A stretch of DNA of 22,971 nucleotides. It comes from a virus. The first letter of the stretch is position 1. Each line of letters begins with the position of its first letter. The stretch is from the IMG/VR virus record IMGVR_UViG_3300001533_000857, positions 1 to 22,971 of that record. One strand, 5' to 3'. Positions 1 to 7,392 of the stretch are shown in pieces. The notes beneath the pieces are model-generated. The model saw only the letters and a list, made by a program, of their open reading frames with translations. It had not been told where the DNA came from and made no database searches. The position numbers and the translations under genes were made by a program.

Positions 1-33
1 GCTGATGAACAGCGCAAAAAGGCAAAGGCATGA
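1..33 (+). CDS. 3' end of an upstream gene (probably small terminase), partial
   Basis: An open frame enters from the left edge and reads ADEQRKKAKA before a TGA at 31-33. Only ten residues are visible, a hydrophilic, lysine-rich C-terminus. It overlaps the terminase start by 4 bp (ATGA), which indicates translational coupling. Small terminase subunits usually lie directly upstream of the large subunit and often end in a basic tail, so that is the likeliest identity, but this is inferred from position only. Confidence 0.5.
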   Translation, partial: ADEQRKKAKA

Positions 34-1670
34 CAACGTTAACAGCGCTTAAAGATGAGGATATATTACTTGCCAATCAATTCTATCAGGAAAACCCGCA
101 CACATACGCAACGGATTTGTTTGCCGTTCCGATTTTAGAGGATATACAAGCGGACGTTTATGAGGATTTTTTTAAGCACAGGAAGTTTGCTTTATGCACA
201 CATCATGCTTTTGGTAAAGATTTACTTGCCGCGATGTTTTCTTTAACGCTCACTAATTTGAACCAAAATGAATGTGAGGGAACCGTATTAGGTCCGACAT
301 TCCCGCAGGTCCGCGATATTCATTTTAAGGAACTCGGCGCGATACTTGATAACACAAACCAGGAACGGACTATAATCCCCGGCAAGTTAACCACATCGCC
401 TTTAATGTATAAAATAAACCGTAAATGTTTTGTAGTGGGGAAGAGCCCAAAACAAAGCGCAAAAGGCGCTCCGACACCACAGTTATTATCCGGGTTTCAC
501 TCTTTAAATAAATTTGTAATCGTAACGGAAGCGTCAGCGGTGAGCGACCAAGTCATGGAACAGATTGAGGGTATAACCAACACCGCCGGGAATGTATGGA
601 TAGAATCCCCGAACATGGTTATAAACGGGTTAATCGATATGGAATCAATACGCAGGGAAGGGGAAAAGATAAAAGACCTTGCCCCTGAAATACAGGTTGA
701 ATATTTCGCGAACAAACACTATGAAATTAAAAACCCGCATTTGTTATCCCCGGGTTGGGTGATAGAAAAATATTTATCATGGGGTGAAAGCCCATTGTTT
801 CGGTCAAAAGTAATCGGTGAATGGGTTGAAGACAGTAACAATCAGTGGGTATCATTAGAGCGTATGGATGAATTGATGATGGGCCGGGTAAAGGGTGTAT
901 GGCAGTCAGAGGACGCGGGATATGCGCGATATAACGGGATACGGACAATCGGCGTGGGGATTGACTGTGCGCGGGAAGGGTCGGATGATACTGTTGTGTC
1001 ATCGTTTGAGGGCAACCGCGAATTTAAGCCCGCCCATGTTTTTGATAAGACTTACAAACAGACTGACAAAGGCAAAAAGTTTGTAGAGGACAGCCGATTT
1101 ATCGGTAAGTGGGTAATTGATAATTATGTCATACCGCATTTTGACCGCATTATGGTTATATCGATTGACATGACAGGCGGTTATGGTGTAGGCATATACG
1201 ATTATTTAACCAATCATCCGGCAGTTAAAAACAGCAAGTTTGCTCATGTTGTCGGGGTTAAATTTAACCAATTGTCAACGGTATCCGCACGCGGGTTAAA
1301 AGACAAGCACGGCAAGCCCATGATGTTATACCCCGATATGGCAACGCAGATGATTGCGCAGATATCACATCAGATAAACAGCGATGACGGCATATTATTT
1401 TTCGATGACGATGATTTTAAAAATGAAATAACAAACAGGGGAAAAGAACTTGACGGGGAAAGCAGGGAAAAGATTGAAAGCAAGAATACTTATAAGCAGC
1501 GGGCGGGTAAAAGCCCGGATAGAATGGACAGTAAATTACTTGCATGGCATGGGGTAATGTTAAAAACACGGAAAGCACAGGCGCGGCAAGTTGATACAAC
1601 GATTGAAAAAAAAGGCGGTTCCGCTATAACGTCAATGGCGGGTACGATTGACGGCGAGGATGATTATTAA
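30..1670 (+). CDS. terL: Terminase large subunit (ATPase-nuclease packaging motor)
   Basis: 546 aa, a normal length for a large terminase, which cuts concatemeric DNA and drives it into the prohead through the portal. The C-terminal RNase H-like nuclease is clear: GVGIDCAREGSDDT (D312), VISIDMTGG (D380) and SPDRMDSKLLA (D497, D500) supply the metal-binding acidic residues. The N-terminal ATPase is recognisable by layout but deviant. The Walker A position reads THHAFGKD (57-64), with Asp where Ser/Thr normally binds Mg, and the Walker B position reads FVIVTEAS (162-169), with Thr in place of the usual Asp before the catalytic Glu167. The start is set by the ATGA overlap with the preceding gene. 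It abuts the portal gene with a 1-bp overlap. The family call is firm; whether the ATPase works in the usual way is open. Confidence 0.9.
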   Translation: MTTLTALKDEDILLANQFYQENPHTYATDLFAVPILEDIQADVYEDFFKHRKFALCTHHAFGKDLLAAMFSLTLTNLNQNECEGTVLGPTFPQVRDIHFKELGAILDNTNQERTIIPGKLTTSPLMYKINRKCFVVGKSPKQSAKGAPTPQLLSGFHSLNKFVIVTEASAVSDQVMEQIEGITNTAGNVWIESPNMVINGLIDMESIRREGEKIKDLAPEIQVEYFANKHYEIKNPHLLSPGWVIEKYLSWGESPLFRSKVIGEWVEDSNNQWVSLERMDELMMGRVKGVWQSEDAGYARYNGIRTIGVGIDCAREGSDDTVVSSFEGNREFKPAHVFDKTYKQTDKGKKFVEDSRFIGKWVIDNYVIPHFDRIMVISIDMTGGYGVGIYDYLTNHPAVKNSKFAHVVGVKFNQLSTVSARGLKDKHGKPMMLYPDMATQMIAQISHQINSDDGILFFDDDDFKNEITNRGKELDGESREKIESKNTYKQRAGKSPDRMDSKLLAWHGVMLKTRKAQARQVDTTIEKKGGSAITSMAGTIDGEDDY

Positions 1671-3934
1671 TGGCTGATAAAAATTTAAAGGGCAAGGCAA
1701 AGCGGCCTATTGGGTCAGCAGGCACATCGTTAGCATCGGGGTATATGCAAGAGGAACATATAGCATCTTTGCAGGGAACGCAGAAAAGCATTTTATACGA
1801 CGAGATGAGGCGGACAAGCGACACGGTCGGCACAATGGAGCGGGCGCTTAAAAACCCGGCCCGGCAGGCGACATATAAAGTTGAGCCGGGATTGAAGGGC
1901 GATAAACTGTCCGAAGAGCAAGCGCAGTTTTTTAATTGGTTATTTTTTGACGGGGAAGTCATGCAGAAAAGTTTCACGGGGTATGTTACGGACTTTTTAA
2001 CTATATTAAACCACGGGTTTTATATCGGCGCGCCCACGATTGAGGCGGTTGAACACCCGAAGTTGGGGTGGAAGTGGGGATTGACCGACATTGATTTTCG
2101 TTCACAAAAAACAATTGAACGGTGGAATATTGACAAAAAAACCGGCAAACTCAAATCCGTTTATCAAAACTGCACAGGTACGGATTTTGATTTTCAGGGT
2201 AATATTCCTGTTGAAGATTTGGAAATTTTATCGCTTGACATGGAAGGCAAAAACTGGGAAGGGAAAAGCATATACCGGAATAGTATCGGGTTATATAAGG
2301 CGATAAAATTAATTGATAAGATAAGCATAGCAGGGTTTGAGCGGTCGGCGCTTGGCATACCGCATATCAAAATGTCGCGTGATTATGAAACAAACGAAAT
2401 AGAAAAAGCCGCATTGATTGCCGCAGTTAAAGGATTACAGGCGCATAAAACCTGTTATATCCTCACTTACGATGACATAAATATTGATATGTTAAAAATT
2501 GATTTTGATGCTGAAAAGGCAGACAAGATGATTGACAAACGGTCAACGCGAATGTTAATGACAATTTTAGCGGATTTTTTAATGCTTGGACACACGAACT
2601 CCGGCAGTTGGGCAATGCACAACGGGAAAAAATCAATGTTTTTAATGTCGCTGATTTATTACATAAACATTTATGTGTCCATGCTTGACCGGCTCATGAA
2701 GAGAATAACAATTATGAATTGGGGAACTATGGAATATTACCCGTATTTTAGTGTTACGGGGGTTAAAGAAGAGTCGCTAAAAGCAGAGGCAGAAGTTGCG
2801 GGGTTGTTAGTTGAAAAAGGAATAATAAGCAAAGGGCAGTCATTGGAAGACTTTTTCCGCCAGCGCGCGAATTACCCTGAAATGACAGAAGAGGAAAAAG
2901 AGGCAAAGGAAGCCGGCAAGGAAGCGATAAAAAACATGATAAATAAACCTGCGGGCGATGATGACAAAACAAACAAGGTTGACGATGATGACAAGCAGAC
3001 CGTAACTGATGATAATAAAAAGGACGCGGGAAAAGAAGCGAATACCCCGGAAGATAAGCGGCAGAAAATGGCAGAGGAAAAACGCTTTTACCGTCCGTTA
3101 ACCAAGTATGAGGAAAAAGCGGATTTTACGAAAATCGATAACGATTTTACCGTTAGCATTGTGGACTGGAACACGAATGTTAAAAACGGGTTAGCGAAGA
3201 TAATTGAAAAGCATACGATTGATATGCGAAACGCGTTAAAAAGCGGCGGCAATCCTTACAAAGTTGTTGAAAGCATTGAAATATCAAGCGGTGTAAAAGA
3301 CTTTCAACGTGAAGTTTTGGAAAATATAAAAGGCATGGTTAAGACGGGCAAACGGCAAGCGGCAAAAGAACTTGACAAAAAGAAGTTTGCCGATGATGTT
3401 TTTGGCCCGGGAATATATACATGGATTGGTATTACAGCAAAAAACTTTACCAAAGGGAAAGTCAATGACCTTGACAAACTGATGACAGGCGCGGCAATAA
3501 ACAAACTTAACACATTACAGGGGAAAAAGATAAAAGACAGCGATATTAATTTTATCGTGGCGGCATCGCAGACAACCGCGCTTAATTATGTTAACAACGA
3601 AAATAATCTTGGCGGGAATTTAATTACTGAACAGGCCATTAATGGCGGGCGTAAAGATACTTACTTACAAAACGATGATGTTATAGGGTTTCAGTATTCC
3701 GCGATATTGGATGATAGGACAACGGAAATTTGTCAGGAACTTGACGGACGGACGCGGGAAGTTGATGACTTTCAGAGCGCTGATTCAGACCCTCCGAACC
3801 ATTTCGGTTGCAGGAGTGTTTTAATTCCTATTTTAGCAAGTGAAGGCGCGCCTGAATGGACTGGGTTTTTAGGTGTGAGCAGTAACGCGGCGACTGTAAA
3901 ACAATTCAAGGAGGCTTGTTATGCTATTGTTTAG
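1670..3934 (+). CDS. Portal protein fused to MuF/SPP1-gp7-like minor head protein
   Basis: 754 aa, longer than a lone portal. Residues ~1-410 look like a DUF935/Mu gp29-type portal, including the IERWNIDKKTGKLKSVYQ strand and the segment around SIYRNSIGLYKAIKLIDK. An acidic, low-complexity linker (~415-470, rich in D, K and E, with DDDDK) follows. Residues ~490-754 form a second domain ending in the hallmark of MuF/SPP1 gp7 proteins: ILDDRTTEICQELDGRT (C688) followed by PPNHFGCRS (H711, C714), a probable metal-binding Cys/His set. The portal is the dodecameric gateway for DNA; MuF-type proteins enter the head and act in assembly or ejection. In most phages these are two adjacent genes. The reading frame is continuous with no internal stop. 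The precise portal family is less certain than the MuF domain. Confidence 0.85.
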   Translation: MADKNLKGKAKRPIGSAGTSLASGYMQEEHIASLQGTQKSILYDEMRRTSDTVGTMERALKNPARQATYKVEPGLKGDKLSEEQAQFFNWLFFDGEVMQKSFTGYVTDFLTILNHGFYIGAPTIEAVEHPKLGWKWGLTDIDFRSQKTIERWNIDKKTGKLKSVYQNCTGTDFDFQGNIPVEDLEILSLDMEGKNWEGKSIYRNSIGLYKAIKLIDKISIAGFERSALGIPHIKMSRDYETNEIEKAALIAAVKGLQAHKTCYILTYDDINIDMLKIDFDAEKADKMIDKRSTRMLMTILADFLMLGHTNSGSWAMHNGKKSMFLMSLIYYINIYVSMLDRLMKRITIMNWGTMEYYPYFSVTGVKEESLKAEAEVAGLLVEKGIISKGQSLEDFFRQRANYPEMTEEEKEAKEAGKEAIKNMINKPAGDDDKTNKVDDDDKQTVTDDNKKDAGKEANTPEDKRQKMAEEKRFYRPLTKYEEKADFTKIDNDFTVSIVDWNTNVKNGLAKIIEKHTIDMRNALKSGGNPYKVVESIEISSGVKDFQREVLENIKGMVKTGKRQAAKELDKKKFADDVFGPGIYTWIGITAKNFTKGKVNDLDKLMTGAAINKLNTLQGKKIKDSDINFIVAASQTTALNYVNNENNLGGNLITEQAINGGRKDTYLQNDDVIGFQYSAILDDRTTEICQELDGRTREVDDFQSADSDPPNHFGCRSVLIPILASEGAPEWTGFLGVSSNAATVKQFKEACYAIV

Positions 3935-4070
3935 CGATTGGAAAACACGGGTGAGGCTTGGCAAAAGCATATCAATTCCAATGAGTTTTTTTGCCGATAT
4001 TATCGCTCATCAAATGGGCGCAAAACGAAAATGGAAGGTGAACAAACATGCCGGGAATAGACTCCACTGA
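3921..4070 (+). CDS. Small 49-aa protein of unknown function
   Basis: A short ORF beginning MLLFSDWKTRVRLGKS and ending NKHAGNRLH. It overlaps the portal end by 14 bp and the protease start by 23 bp. Support comes from a strong ribosome site: AAGGAGG lies about 8 bp before the ATG at 3921, inside the 3' end of the portal gene. The protein is basic, with a short hydrophobic centre (SISIPMSFFADIIA) that could be a weak amphipathic helix. I do not recognise a family. It may be a small head-module protein, or its translation may serve to couple the portal and protease genes. Confidence 0.55.
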   Translation: MLLFSDWKTRVRLGKSISIPMSFFADIIAHQMGAKRKWKVNKHAGNRLH

Positions 4071-5421
4071 TAATGTGTTTCGCGTAAGGCAAAAGGATTA
4101 CAAATTAGATGATTATAAAAGCATAGCGACAATAACGCTTACAAACGGGATACAGCAAGTAACGGGATATAAAGACAACGGCGAGGAAGTGTTATCATTG
4201 ATTTTTGCCAAAAACAAATACAAAAAAGCCGAGGATGTTAAGCAGTGGATTGATAAGCATGATAAATATCGTTATAACGCGGTTAACGAATTGACCGCGG
4301 CGGCTTTTTATGATGAGTTTGCGAATACCGAATTTGTTGAAATGTATGAACTGCCGGTTGAATTGTTTGAGGAAATAAACCCCGACGATTGGTTATTTAT
4401 CTGCCGGGAGTTTGACCTTGACGGACGCGGAACTGTAACGAAAGCAGACCTCGAGGAAATGAAAACGAATTATGAAAATAATGTGCGCGGTATTAAACTC
4501 GACATTGACTATGACCACAAGAAACGGCGCGATGACGCGGCCGGGTGGTATGGTGATATGAAAATAGAAAAGATGAGCCTGCAAGACGGGCGCGAGGTAT
4601 GGGCGCTGTTTACGAAACCAGAGTGGACAGCAGAGGCCCGGAAAGCGCTTACAGAAAAGTCTTACAGGTATTTCAGCCCTGAAATTGGTTTTAAGTATTA
4701 TGACAACGAAAAAAAGAAATGGTTTAAGAATGTTTTATTTGGCGGCGGACTGACAAATAGGCCCGAAATTAAGGGACAGCCCCTTATTGGCATGGCCGCG
4801 GCCGAAGAGGACAACAAACAAACACAGGAGGTCAAGATGAAACTTTCAGAACTGTTCAAAAAGATTGGCGTGTCATTTTCTGAAAATGATGATGATAATG
4901 TTTCGGCATTGTCAACAAAGTTTGAAGACATGACAAAAGCGATTGAAAAAAAGGACTCTGACATTAAAGAACTGTCGGAGAATATAGAAAAACTAAACGG
5001 CGAGAAGGACGAGGCTGAAAAAGCCAAAACCAAACTTGCCGAAAAGGTCGGGAAAATGGAAGAGGACGAGAAAAAAAGGGTTGAAGCGGAAAAAGTAATC
5101 AAGGCAAATGAACTTTGCAAAAAGGCGATAAAAGAAGAAAAGGTTACTCCCGCGGACGCGAACTATCAGGAAAGTAAAGGGTGGTTTTTTGAGATGTTTA
5201 AAGACAGCGCCGCCGCCGGCGAGAAGTATCTTGAATCTATGCCGAAACTGACAAAAAAGGCCGCGGGTTCAAGTGCGGACGCTGACTTGTCAGATGAGGA
5301 CAAAAGATTTGAAGGCATAAAGGCGCTTGCGGAAAAGAAAATGGAAGCCGATAAAAACCTGTCATTTGACGAGGCTTTTAAATCGGCATCCACAGAATAC
5401 ACAGAAGGGGGTAATGACTAA
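4048..5421 (+). CDS. Mu gpI-type prohead protease with C-terminal scaffold domain
   Basis: 457 aa. The N-terminal ~260 residues match the Mu-like prophage I protease family: the DLDGRGTVTKADL segment (the family's DGRG region), a likely catalytic His157 in DIDYDHKKRRDDAAGWYG, Ser210 in YRYFSPE, and LTNRPEIKGQP (235-245). This enzyme processes scaffold and capsid proteins during prohead maturation. Residues ~264-457 are charged and mostly coiled-coil, as expected of a scaffold. The start at 4048 has a GGAAGGTG site about 8 bp upstream. The gene ends in a TAATG overlap with the next. The two-part plan, protease then scaffold, matches Mu genes I and Z and lambda C/Nu3, and an internal start is present (separate entry). 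Confidence 0.88.
   Translation: MPGIDSTDNVFRVRQKDYKLDDYKSIATITLTNGIQQVTGYKDNGEEVLSLIFAKNKYKKAEDVKQWIDKHDKYRYNAVNELTAAAFYDEFANTEFVEMYELPVELFEEINPDDWLFICREFDLDGRGTVTKADLEEMKTNYENNVRGIKLDIDYDHKKRRDDAAGWYGDMKIEKMSLQDGREVWALFTKPEWTAEARKALTEKSYRYFSPEIGFKYYDNEKKKWFKNVLFGGGLTNRPEIKGQPLIGMAAAEEDNKQTQEVKMKLSELFKKIGVSFSENDDDNVSALSTKFEDMTKAIEKKDSDIKELSENIEKLNGEKDEAEKAKTKLAEKVGKMEEDEKKRVEAEKVIKANELCKKAIKEEKVTPADANYQESKGWFFEMFKDSAAAGEKYLESMPKLTKKAAGSSADADLSDEDKRFEGIKALAEKKMEADKNLSFDEAFKSASTEYTEGGND
4837..5421 (+). CDS. Nested scaffold protein from an in-frame internal start (Mu gpZ-like)
   Basis: Inside the protease gene, AGGAGGT (4826-4832) sits 5 bp before an in-frame ATG (4837; codon 264). This would yield a 194-aa protein beginning MKLSELFKKIGVSF. 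It contains a long charged coiled coil (~residues 30-100, rich in E, K, D and A) and an acidic C-terminal part. The position falls exactly at the change from protease domain to scaffold domain. In Mu, gpZ is the scaffold encoded as the C-terminal part of gene I, and lambda Nu3 is similar within C. The product would line the prohead interior and be cleaved by the protease. The ribosome site is as strong as those of genuine genes here, so an independently made scaffold is likely, though expression is inferred. Confidence 0.8.
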   Translation: MKLSELFKKIGVSFSENDDDNVSALSTKFEDMTKAIEKKDSDIKELSENIEKLNGEKDEAEKAKTKLAEKVGKMEEDEKKRVEAEKVIKANELCKKAIKEEKVTPADANYQESKGWFFEMFKDSAAAGEKYLESMPKLTKKAAGSSADADLSDEDKRFEGIKALAEKKMEADKNLSFDEAFKSASTEYTEGGND

Positions 5422-5795
5422 TGGGAAGCATGAACGGAACACCGACAACTGAAGCATTTGTGGCTGAAGCCACGATAGTGCAGTATACCATTGTTAAGAT
5501 GGGAACTACTGACAGTCAGGTAACAACTTGCGGAGATGATGAGCGCGGGATTGGCGTTGCTATGAATGGCGGCGCGGCTGGGGCGACAATTGATGTTGTA
5601 ACCAAAGGCACGGCAAAAGGAATTGCAAACGCCGAACTTGCCACACTTAACGCGTCAATTGTATCCGAGGCAAACGGACTTGCTGGCGCTGCTGACACTA
5701 ACAACCAGCACTGTATCGGGTATACCCGCGAACTTGCAAGCGCGCAGGGCGATGTAATTGTAATCGATGTTGATATGCATGTTTACGGTGCATAA
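5421..5795 (+). CDS. Capsid decoration-type protein
   Basis: 124 aa, small-residue rich (Gly, Ala, Thr, Val), starting MGSMNGTPTTEAF. The pattern ERGIGVAMNGGAAGATIDVVTKGTAKGIA followed by CIGYTRELASAQGDVIVIDV resembles the beta-rich capsid decoration/head-stabilising proteins (DUF2190-like) that sit between protease/scaffold and capsid genes in many phages. Such proteins bind the outside of the expanded capsid. The start overlaps the protease stop by one base (TAATG), with a G-rich site just upstream; an in-frame ATG at 5430 is an alternative. A 29-bp gap then leads to the capsid gene. Family assignment rests on composition, repeat-like strand pattern and position. Confidence 0.65.
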   Translation: MGSMNGTPTTEAFVAEATIVQYTIVKMGTTDSQVTTCGDDERGIGVAMNGGAAGATIDVVTKGTAKGIANAELATLNASIVSEANGLAGAADTNNQHCIGYTRELASAQGDVIVIDVDMHVYGA

Positions 5796-5824
5796 AAAAA
5801 TAATTAAAAAGGAGGATAAGGAAA

Positions 5825-6784
5825 ATGAATAAAACAGCATCAACAAGAAATGACCCCGTTCTTACGCAGATAATGCTCGGGTCTATGAATCAGTCAGACC
5901 AGTTTATCGCTGACAGGATTTACAAGAGCATTGCCGTGCAGAAAAAGACAGGGGATATAAGGACGTTTGGAAGCACATCGCAGCGTATAGTTAATACTAT
6001 ACAGGGCAGCGGGGAAAGCAAGACCCTGACATTTGAAGTAACGAAAGCCGACGCGTGGAGTCTAAAAAAACACTCGCTGAAAGCATTGATTACCGATGAT
6101 GACATGGACCAGCTCGGAACGCAGGAAGCAAAAAATATCGGTATTGATGCAGTTACCGAAGCGCTTTTACTTGCCCGCGAGTATGCCGTTGCTAATTACA
6201 TGACAGACACTGACAATTACACTAACGATGTAACGCTGTCAGGAACAGAGCAGTGGGACGATTACACAAGCTCCGACCCGATTGATGACCTCATCACGGC
6301 GAGGGCAACGGTGCGCGAGGCTTGTGGCAAAAGGCCGAACATGGCAATAATGGGGCCGGAAGTGTTTGATTGCTTAATCAATCATCCGGACTTACTTACT
6401 GCCGCACGGTATGCAGGCGAGGATACAGTATCTTTCAGCAGGCTGAAAAGAATATTGTTCCCAGGCCAGCCGGAAAGCAAGGTTGAAGTGCTTGTAGGTG
6501 AAGCCAGGTATGAAAGCGCGAAAGAAGGCGCGGCATCCTCAATGGCAGACCTCTGGGGAAACAACTTTATTTATCTGTATGTTGACTCTGCACCGAACCC
6601 GCGCAAACCGCAGTCAACATGGGGCGCGAAGTTTCACCGCGGCAAAGCTGACATTGCCGTTAAGACATGGACAACCCCTGACATCGACCCGTCAACGTGG
6701 GAAAAAGGCGAGTGGGAATATGATGACGTTGTATTAAGTGAAATATGCGGCTATCTGATAAAGAACGCCCGTGCGGCTATCTGA
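5825..6784 (+). CDS. Major capsid protein (HK97-fold expected)
   Basis: 319 aa with a strong AAGGAGGAT site upstream. Position after protease/scaffold and decoration genes, length, and internal pattern all fit a major capsid protein. Residues ~85-120 form the helix-rich ALITDDDMDQLG...AVTEALLLAREY section, then come SSDPIDDLITARATVRE and RPNMAIMGPEVFDCLINHPDLL, typical of the spine helix and P-domain of HK97-like capsids. No N-terminal delta domain is evident, consistent with the separate scaffold. Codons are shifted toward CTG and GAC compared with flanking genes, as expected for high expression. The last residues (ARAAI) and stop result from a 26-bp tandem duplication (separate entry). The exact capsid family is not identified. 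Confidence 0.85.
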   Translation: MNKTASTRNDPVLTQIMLGSMNQSDQFIADRIYKSIAVQKKTGDIRTFGSTSQRIVNTIQGSGESKTLTFEVTKADAWSLKKHSLKALITDDDMDQLGTQEAKNIGIDAVTEALLLAREYAVANYMTDTDNYTNDVTLSGTEQWDDYTSSDPIDDLITARATVREACGKRPNMAIMGPEVFDCLINHPDLLTAARYAGEDTVSFSRLKRILFPGQPESKVEVLVGEARYESAKEGAASSMADLWGNNFIYLYVDSAPNPRKPQSTWGAKFHRGKADIAVKTWTTPDIDPSTWEKGEWEYDDVVLSEICGYLIKNARAAI

Positions 6785-6795
6785 TAAAGAACGCC
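6746..6795 (+). repeat. 26-bp tandem duplication across the capsid stop codon
   Basis: The 24-bp unit TGCGGCTATCTGATAAAGAA+CGCC occurs at 6746-6769 and again at 6772-6795, separated by CG, giving a period of 26. Because 26 is not a multiple of 3, the second copy is read in a new frame and supplies the present TGA (6782-6784). Removing one copy would make the gene end ...GYLIKNAVA with the TAA now at 6801-6803. Confidence 0.9.
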
Positions 6796-6812
6796 GTGGC
6801 ATAACGGATTGA

Positions 6813-6849
6813 AGTGTTAGGGGGCAGCGGCAGAACTGCCCCTGACACT
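6813..6849 (+). other. Intercistronic GC-rich hairpin after the capsid gene
   Basis: AGTGTTAGGGG(G)CAG at 6813-6827 pairs with CTGCCCCTGACACT at 6836-6849, giving about 14 bp with one bulged G and one G-T wobble around an 8-nt loop. No T tract follows; the next gene's AAAGGAGG comes within about 15 bp. It may act as a 3' stability or processing element, or as a weak terminator. Confidence 0.7.
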
Positions 6850-6871
6850 AAAACTTAAAGGAGGTTTTAAA

Positions 6872-7321
6872 ATGGCAGGCAAGAAAACGGCAGAGGAAAC
6901 AGAAAAAACAGAAGTGAAAGGACTGAACAAAAAAGACGAGGGCAAGAAGGTAACCACGCGGACAATTACCGAAGGGGATTATATCCTCAAAGGTGATGTC
7001 AAGGTCGGGCAGGAAGTAACTATTCCCGCCGGGAAAAAGTTTGACATGAAACGCGAACCCGTGCTTGTAAGGAAATTAATGGATGTCGGCGGGGAAAGCA
7101 TGACACAGACAGGGAACATATTCACGCTGACGAAAGCGTTGAAAATCAACAAAGGCACGCGCATTCCGAAAGGCACGGTGCTTGTTGAAAGCGAAAACAA
7201 GGATTTGATTGAGACTTTGAAAAAAGAAAACCCGCATGTTTTAGGCATTGAGGAAAAAGTCAAGGAAGTAACTATAGTCACAAAAGACAAAGCCGGCGAT
7301 GATATAACAGGCGAGGTTTAA
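6872..7321 (+). CDS. Head protein of unknown function (Mu gp35 position)
   Basis: 149 aa, strong AAAGGAGG site. The first ~30 residues are charged and probably disordered (MAGKKTAEETEKTEVKG). The remainder looks beta-rich with regularly spaced short strands (YILKGDVKVGQEVTIPAGKKF, then TLTKALKINKGTRIPKGTVLVE), suggesting a small beta-barrel or twice-repeated sandwich. I do not recognise a family. It lies between the capsid gene and the gp36-like connector, the slot of gp35 in Mu-like head clusters, and is flanked on both sides by intercistronic hairpins, which suggests its transcript is handled separately and that it may be abundant. A decoration or head-tail joining role is possible but inferred only from position. 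Confidence 0.75.
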   Translation: MAGKKTAEETEKTEVKGLNKKDEGKKVTTRTITEGDYILKGDVKVGQEVTIPAGKKFDMKREPVLVRKLMDVGGESMTQTGNIFTLTKALKINKGTRIPKGTVLVESENKDLIETLKKENPHVLGIEEKVKEVTIVTKDKAGDDITGEV

Positions 7322-7327
7322 CAGAAA

Positions 7328-7373
7328 ATGCCGAGTGCCGTGCGGGCAACTGCCTGCCTGTGCGGCCCGGCAT
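7328..7373 (+). other. Intercistronic GC-rich hairpin
   Basis: An outer stem ATGCCG (7328-7333) pairs with CGGCAT (7368-7373). An inner 12-bp stem GCCGTGCGGGCA (7337-7348) pairs with TGCCTGTGCGGC (7355-7366) using three G-T wobbles around a 6-nt loop. No T tract follows. The next gene's AAAGGAG lies immediately downstream (7379-7385). Confidence 0.72.
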
Positions 7374-7392
7374 CCTTTAAAGGAGCTGAATA

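Noticed and set aside
4420-4460. EF-hand-like DLDGRGTVTKAD in the protease
   Set aside because: The same stretch aligns with the DGRG region conserved in Mu gpI-type proteases and has Arg at a calcium-ligand position, so calcium binding is not supported.
4698-5120. 140-codon minus-strand open frame opposite the protease/scaffold gene
   Set aside because: Ser/Phe-rich composition is the mirror image of the Glu/Lys coiled coil on the plus strand; no start signal or family resemblance.
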